From contig DASQPA010000201.1 in NCBI GenBank assembly GCA_035644215.1, positions 1-14,565 on the forward strand: a stretch of 14,565 bases of DNA, given 5' to 3'. Made by a program: the position numbers and the translations under genes. The notes under the pieces were generated by a model. That model did no database searches and was not told the origin of the DNA. It saw nothing but the letters and a program-made list of their open reading frames with translations. Positions 5,992 to 11,900 of this stretch are shown in pieces (the stretch's first letter is position 1; the number at the start of each line of letters is the position of its first letter). This DNA comes from DASQPA01 sp035644215 (lineage in GTDB: Bacteria; Acidobacteriota; Thermoanaerobaculia; Multivoradales; UBA5704).

Positions 5992-8900
5992 GTGCAGCCG
6001 AGAATCGAAGAAGCCGAGGAGATCACGATCGTCGACGGAGTGCTCCGGGCGGCCGCGCGGGCGCTCGGGATGGAGGTGTCGAGCCTCGACCCCGAAACCC
6101 CGCTCACCGCGCTGGGGCTCGATTCGCTGGCGGCGATCGAGATCCAGCAGGGTCTCCGTGAGGAGCTGGACGTCGAGATCTCCCTGGAGCGGCTCCTCAC
6201 CGGGGCGAGCGTCGCCGAGCTGGCGCGCGAGATCGCCGCCGGCGGCGAGCGCCCGGCCAAGCCCACCGCGCCGGCGGCCCTGGTCGCCTCGACTCTGGAC
6301 GGCGACCCGCCGCTCACCTACGGCCAGCAGGCGCTCTGGTTCCTCAACCGCCTGGCGCCCCAGAGCGGCGCCTACCACATCGTGGCGGCGGCGCGCCTCC
6401 TCTCCCCGCTCGACGTCCCGGCGCTCGACCGCGCCTTCGCCGCCCTGGTCGCCCGCCATCCGGCCCTCCGCACCACCTTCCACGCGCACGAGGGCGAGCC
6501 GCGGCAGCGGGTGCATCCTCCCCAGGGCTCGCCGGAGGGCTTCACGGTGATCGACGCCTCGGGCCTGAACGAGGCCGCGGTCGAGGCGCTCGTCGCGAGC
6601 GAGGCCTACCGGCCGTTCGACCTCGAAGCTGGGCCGCTCCTGCGCCTGACGCTCCTCGACGGCGCGCCGGGGGGCGACCGGGTCGTGATCTCCCTCCATC
6701 ACCTCGTCGCCGACTTCGCGTCGATGGCCCTTCTGGCGCGCGACCTGGGGCGCCTCTACGCCGGCGCGCCGCTCCCGCCGCTCTCCCCCTCTTCCGTGGA
6801 TCTCTCGGCCTGGGAGGCGGCGCGGCTCGCCGGGGGAGAGGGGGAACGGCTCTGGAGCTACTGGCGGGCGGCGCTCGCCGGCGCGCCCCTGGCGCTCGAT
6901 CTGCCGACCGACCGGCCGCGGCCACCGGAGCAGAGCTTCGCAGGTGCCGCCGTGCGGCTCACCTTGGGGCCGTCCGCCGCCGTTCTCGTCCGGGCGCGCG
7001 GAGCGACGCTTTTCATGGGGCTCCTCGCCGTCTACCAGACGCTCCTCCAACGTTACACCGGACAGGAGGATCTCCTGGTGGGGGTGCCGGCGGCAGGCCG
7101 CGATCGGGCAGAGCTCCGCGACCGCATCGGCTACCTGGTGAACCCGCTCGTCCTGCGCGGGCGGCCGGCGGGCGACCTGCCCTTCACCACACTGCTCGCC
7201 GAGACCCGGCGCGCGGTGCTCGACGCCTTCGCACACCAGGGCTTCCCCTTCCCGCTCCTCGCTGAGCGGCTGCGGCCGGAGCGCGATCCCGCGCGCTCGC
7301 CGGTCTTCCAGGCAAGCCTCGTCCTCGAACGGGCGGAGCCGAGCGAACCGCAAGCCCTGGCCGCGTTTGCCGTCGGCGAGCCCGGAGTCCCGATCGACCT
7401 GGGCGGCCTCGCTCTCGAATCGCTCTCCATCCCCGAGCGGTCCGCGCAGTTCGACCTCGCCCTGCGCGCCGCCGATCTCGGGACGCGCGGGCTCGTGCTC
7501 TCGCTCCAGTACAGCTCCGACCTCTTCGATGCGGTCACCGTCCACCGACTGCTCGGGCACTTCGCCCGCCTGGTCGAGGCCGTGGTCGAGGACCCCGAGA
7601 GCCGCCTGGGCGACCTGCCGATTTTCGGCGAAGCAGAGCGTTTCCAGCTCGCGGCCGAGTGGTCCGATACCCGGGTCGACTACGCGCTCGACGCTCCCCT
7701 CCACGCGCGGATCGCGGAGCAGGCGCGGCGGACGCCCGGGGCGATCGCAGTGGTCGCAGGAGAGCGGGAGGTCTCGTACCGGGAGCTCGACCGGCGCTCC
7801 AACCGCCTGGCGCGGCGCCTGGCGACCCTGGGGGTGGGGCCGGAGTCGCGGGTGGGGCTCTCCGTCGAGCGGTCGGTCGAGCTGATGGTGGGCCTCCTGG
7901 GAATCCTGAAGGCAGGCGCCGCCTACGTGCCGCTCGATCCGGAGTATCCCGCCGAGCGTCTGGCCTTCATGGCGGAAGAGGCGGTGGGGACGGGGGGGGT
8001 GGTGCTCGTGGGGCCGGACCAGCCGGCCGCGCCGTGGGTGGGGATGCGAGAGCTGCGGCTCGACGAGTCGGGGCCGGAGCCGGCGGACGGAGAAGAGTCG
8101 CCTGAGGTTCGGGCCCCGGTGGACGCTCTCGCCTACGTGATCTACACCTCAGGGTCGACGGGGCGGCCCAAGGGAGTGATGAACAACCACCGCGGCGTCT
8201 TGAACCGGCTGCTCTGGATGCAGGAGCTCTATCCGCTGGGAGTGGACGACCGGGTGCTCCAGAAGACCCCGGTGGGTTTCGACGTCTCGGTCTGGGAGCT
8301 GCTCTGGCCGCTGCTCTTCGGCGCGCAGGTGGTGCTGGCGCGTCCCGGCGGGCACCGCGATCCTGCCTACCTGGTGCGGTGGATGGCCGAGCAGTGGGTG
8401 ACGGTGGCGCATTTCGTGCCATCGCTTCTCCAGAGCTTCCTGGAGGAGGATCTCTCGGCGCTTTCTACGCTGCGGCGGGTGTTCGTGAGCGGCGAGGCGC
8501 TGTCCTACGAGTTGGAGCAGCGCACCCTCTCCCGTCTCCCCGTGCCGCTCTGCAACCTCTACGGCCCGACGGAGGCGGCGGTGGACGTGACGGCTTGGCG
8601 TTGCCGCGCGTCGGTGGTCGCGCGGCCGGTGCCGATCGGGCGGTCGGTGGCGAACACGCACGTCTACGTGGTGGACCGGCGCGGCGTGCCGGTGCCGATC
8701 GGAGTGGCGGGGGAGCTGTGGATCGGCGGCGTCCAGGTGGCGCGTGGCTACCAGGGCCGGCCGGATGGGACGGCCGAGCGCTTCGTGCCGGACCCCTGGG
8801 CGGTGAGCCCGGGAGCGCGGGCCTACCGGACGGGCGACCGGGTGCGCCGGTCGCCCACGGGTGAGATCGAGTTCCTGGGGCGGCTCGACTTCCAGGTCAA

Positions 8901-11900
8901 GGTGCGGGGGGTCCGCGTCGAGCTAGGGGAGATCGAGTCGGCGCTCGCCGCGCAGCCGGAGGTCCAGGCGGCGGCGGTGCTGGCGCTGGGTGAGGGAGCC
9001 GGGGTGCGGCTGGTCGCCTTCGTCGTACCCGCGTCCGGTTCCGCCGTCGAGACGGCCGCTCTTCGGGACCGGCTGCGCGAGCGCCTGCCCGACGCCATGG
9101 TGCCTTCGGGGGTGGTGGCGCTCCCGGCCCTGCCGCTCTCCACGAGCGGCAAGCTCGATCGGCGGGCGCTGGCGCTACTGGCTCCTGCGGCAGCGCCGGC
9201 GGCGGACGAGGCGCCGCGGACGCAGGTCGAGGCCGTGCTCGCGGAGCTGTGGCGCGAGCTCCTGGGAACAGAGGAGCGAATCGGCCGGGGCTCGCACTTC
9301 TTCGCGCTCGGCGGCCACTCGCTCCTCGCCACTCGCCTCTCGGCGCGCCTGGCCCGGCGCCTGGGCGTCGAGCTGCCACTCACGGCGGTCTTCACTGCCC
9401 CGGTCCTCTCTGCCTTGGCCGCGCGGATCGAGGCTCTCGTTCCGGTCCGACAGCGCTCCACGCCGCCGATCCGGCGGGCGTCGCGCCGGCGGCCGCTGCC
9501 GCTCTCCTTCACCCAGGAGCGCCTCTGGCTCCTCGATCGCCTGGCGCCGGGCGGGGCCGCCTACAACATGCCCGCGGCCGTCCGGCTCGAAGGGCCGCTC
9601 GACCGGGCGACCCTGGGCGCGGTCTTCGCCGAGCTGGTGCGGCGCCACGAGGTGCTGCGCACGCGCTTCCTCACCGTCGAGGGAAACCCCGTGCAGGAGA
9701 TCGCGTCGCCCGCGCCGGTCCCCCTGCCACTCGTCGACCTGGCGGGGCTCGATGGCGCCGGGCGGCCGGAGCTCGCGCGCCTCGAACGCGAGGAGGCGCG
9801 ACGGCCGTTCGATCTCGCGCGCGGGCCGCTCCTCCGCGCCACACTTTTGCGCAGCGCGGAGGAGGAGCACAACCTACTCGTGATCCTCCATCACACCGTC
9901 GCCGACGGCTGGTCGGTCGGGGTGCTGGAGCGCGAGGTGGCGACGCTTTACGGCGCCTTCGCCCAGGGCCGCCCATCGCCATTGCCGGAGCTGCCGGTTC
10001 AGTACGCCGACTATGCGGTATGGCAGCGGGCGCGATTTCGTGGCAAACGCTTGGACCGGGAGCTGGCGTGGTGGCGCGAGCGTCTCGCCGGCGCGCCAGC
10101 CGAGCTGGCGCTGCCCTTCGACCGGCCACGGCCGGCGCTCCCGGGCGGGCGCGGGGCGGCGCTCCCTTTCCAACTGCCAGGGGACCTCTCGACCGCCCTC
10201 GCGCGCCGGGCGCGTCAGGCGGAGGCGACGCCGTTCATGGTTCTCCTTTCGGGCCTCCAGGCGCTCCTTGCGCGCTACAGCGGCGAGCGGACGGTGCCGG
10301 TGGGCACGCCGGTCGCCAACCGGCCGCGTTTCGAGCTGGAGGGGCTGATCGGCCCCTTCGTCAACACGCTGGCGCTGGTGGGCGACCTGGACGGCGATCC
10401 GAGCTTCGGCGAGCTTCTCGATCGGACGCGGAGCGCGACGCTCGCCGCCTTCGCGCACCAGGAACTGCCGTTCGAGAAGCTGGTCGAGGCGCTCTCCCCC
10501 GAACGCCAGCTGGGGCGGATGCCGCTCTTCCAGGTGCTCCTCGTTCTCCAGAACACTCCGCGGGCGGACCTCGCGCTCGAAGGGCTCCGGCTCGCCTGGC
10601 GCGAGATTGAGACCGGGAGCGCGAAGCTCGACCTCTCGGTGACGCTCGCCGAATCGCCGGCCGGGCTCACCGGGACGATCGAGTACGACGCGGAACGGTT
10701 CAACCGGACGACGATCGTCCGCCTCGCGGCTCACCTGACGCGATGGCTCGAAGCGGTGGTGGAGGACCCTGAGCGCCGCCTCTCCAATCTGCCGCTTCTC
10801 ACCCCTGCCGAGCGCTTCCAGCTTGCGGCCGAGTGGTCCGACACCCGGGTCGGCTACACGCTCGACGTCCCCCTCCACGAACGGATCGCGGAGCAGGCGC
10901 GGCGGACACCGGGGGCGGTGGCCGTGGTCGCCGCGGAGCGGGAGGTGTCCTACCGGGAGCTCGACCTGCGGTCCGACCGCTTGGCGCACCGGCTGGCGGC
11001 CCTGGGCGTGGGGCCGGAATCGCGGGTGGGGCTCGCCGCCCTACGGTCGGTCGAGCTGATGGTCGGCCTCCTGGGAATCCTGAAGGCGGGCGCCGCCTAT
11101 GTGCCGCTCGATCCGGAGTACCCGGCGGAGCGGCTAGCCTTCATGGCGGGAGAGGCGGTGGGGGCCGGTGGGGTGGTGCTCGTGGGACCTGGCGTCTCGT
11201 CCTCGATCTTCGAGGGGACCGGCGTGGAGCAGCTGGCGCTCGACGAGTCGGGACCGGAGCCGCCAGCGGGGGAGAAACCGGCGGTGCGGGTGCCGACGGA
11301 CGCCCTCGCCTACGTGATCTACACCTCGGGCTCGACGGGGCGGCCCAAGGGGGTCATGAACCGCCACCGCGGCATCTTGAACCGGCTCCTCTGGATGCAG
11401 GCTCTCTCTCCCCTGAGCGCCGAGGACCGGGTGCTCCAGAAGACCTCGGTGGGGTTCGACGTCTCGGTCTGGGAGCTGTTCTGGCCGCTCCTCTACGGCG
11501 CGCGGGTGGTGCTGGCGCGCCCCGGCGGGCACTGCGATCCCGCCTACCTGGTGCGGTGGATGTCCGAGCAGCGGGTGACGGTGGCGCATTTCGTGCCGTC
11601 GCTCCTCCAGGGTTTCCTGGAGGAGGAAGGTCTCTCTCGGCTCTCGTCCCTACGGCGGCTGTTCCTGAGCGGCGAGGCGCTCTCCCACGAGCTGGAGCAG
11701 CGCGCCCTCTCGCGTCTCTCCGCTACGATCTACAACCTCTACGGTCCCACCGAGGCGGCGGTCGACGTGACGTTCTGGCGCTGCCGCGTGTCGGCGGTGG
11801 CACGGCCGGTGCCGATCGGCCGACCGGTGGCGAACACGCACGTCTACGTGGTGGACGGGCGCGGTCAGCCTTTGCCGATCGGGGTGGCGGGGGAGCTGTG

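Larger units (their letters stand above)
7636..10809 (+). repeat. Tandem NRPS module repeat, copy 1 (A1-T1-C2), 3174 bp
   Basis: Bounded by the start of the conserved C-to-A linker ERFQLAAEWSDTRV, which recurs at 10810 and 14023. Copy 1 aligns with copy 2 over its full length, with only codon-multiple indels. Similarity is highest in the A domain, for example around the A3 motif at 8137 and 11311. Confidence 0.85.

Noticed and set aside
4395..6317. 640-codon open frame on the - strand, and similar ones at 5947-7704 and 12310-14091
   Set aside because: All are antisense shadows of C, A and T domains. They lack recognisable motifs and coherent starts, and the + strand frame explains the whole region.
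5183..6550. 455-codon + strand frame bridging the lone C gene and the large NRPS
   Set aside because: Off-frame translation of low-complexity Gly/Arg/Pro/Ala sequence; the overlapping frames carry complete C-domain and carrier motifs.
9439..9500. Epimerisation domain between T1 and C2 (and between T2 and C3)
   Set aside because: Only about 20 residues of linker separate T and C, and the next C domains look LCL, not DCL.
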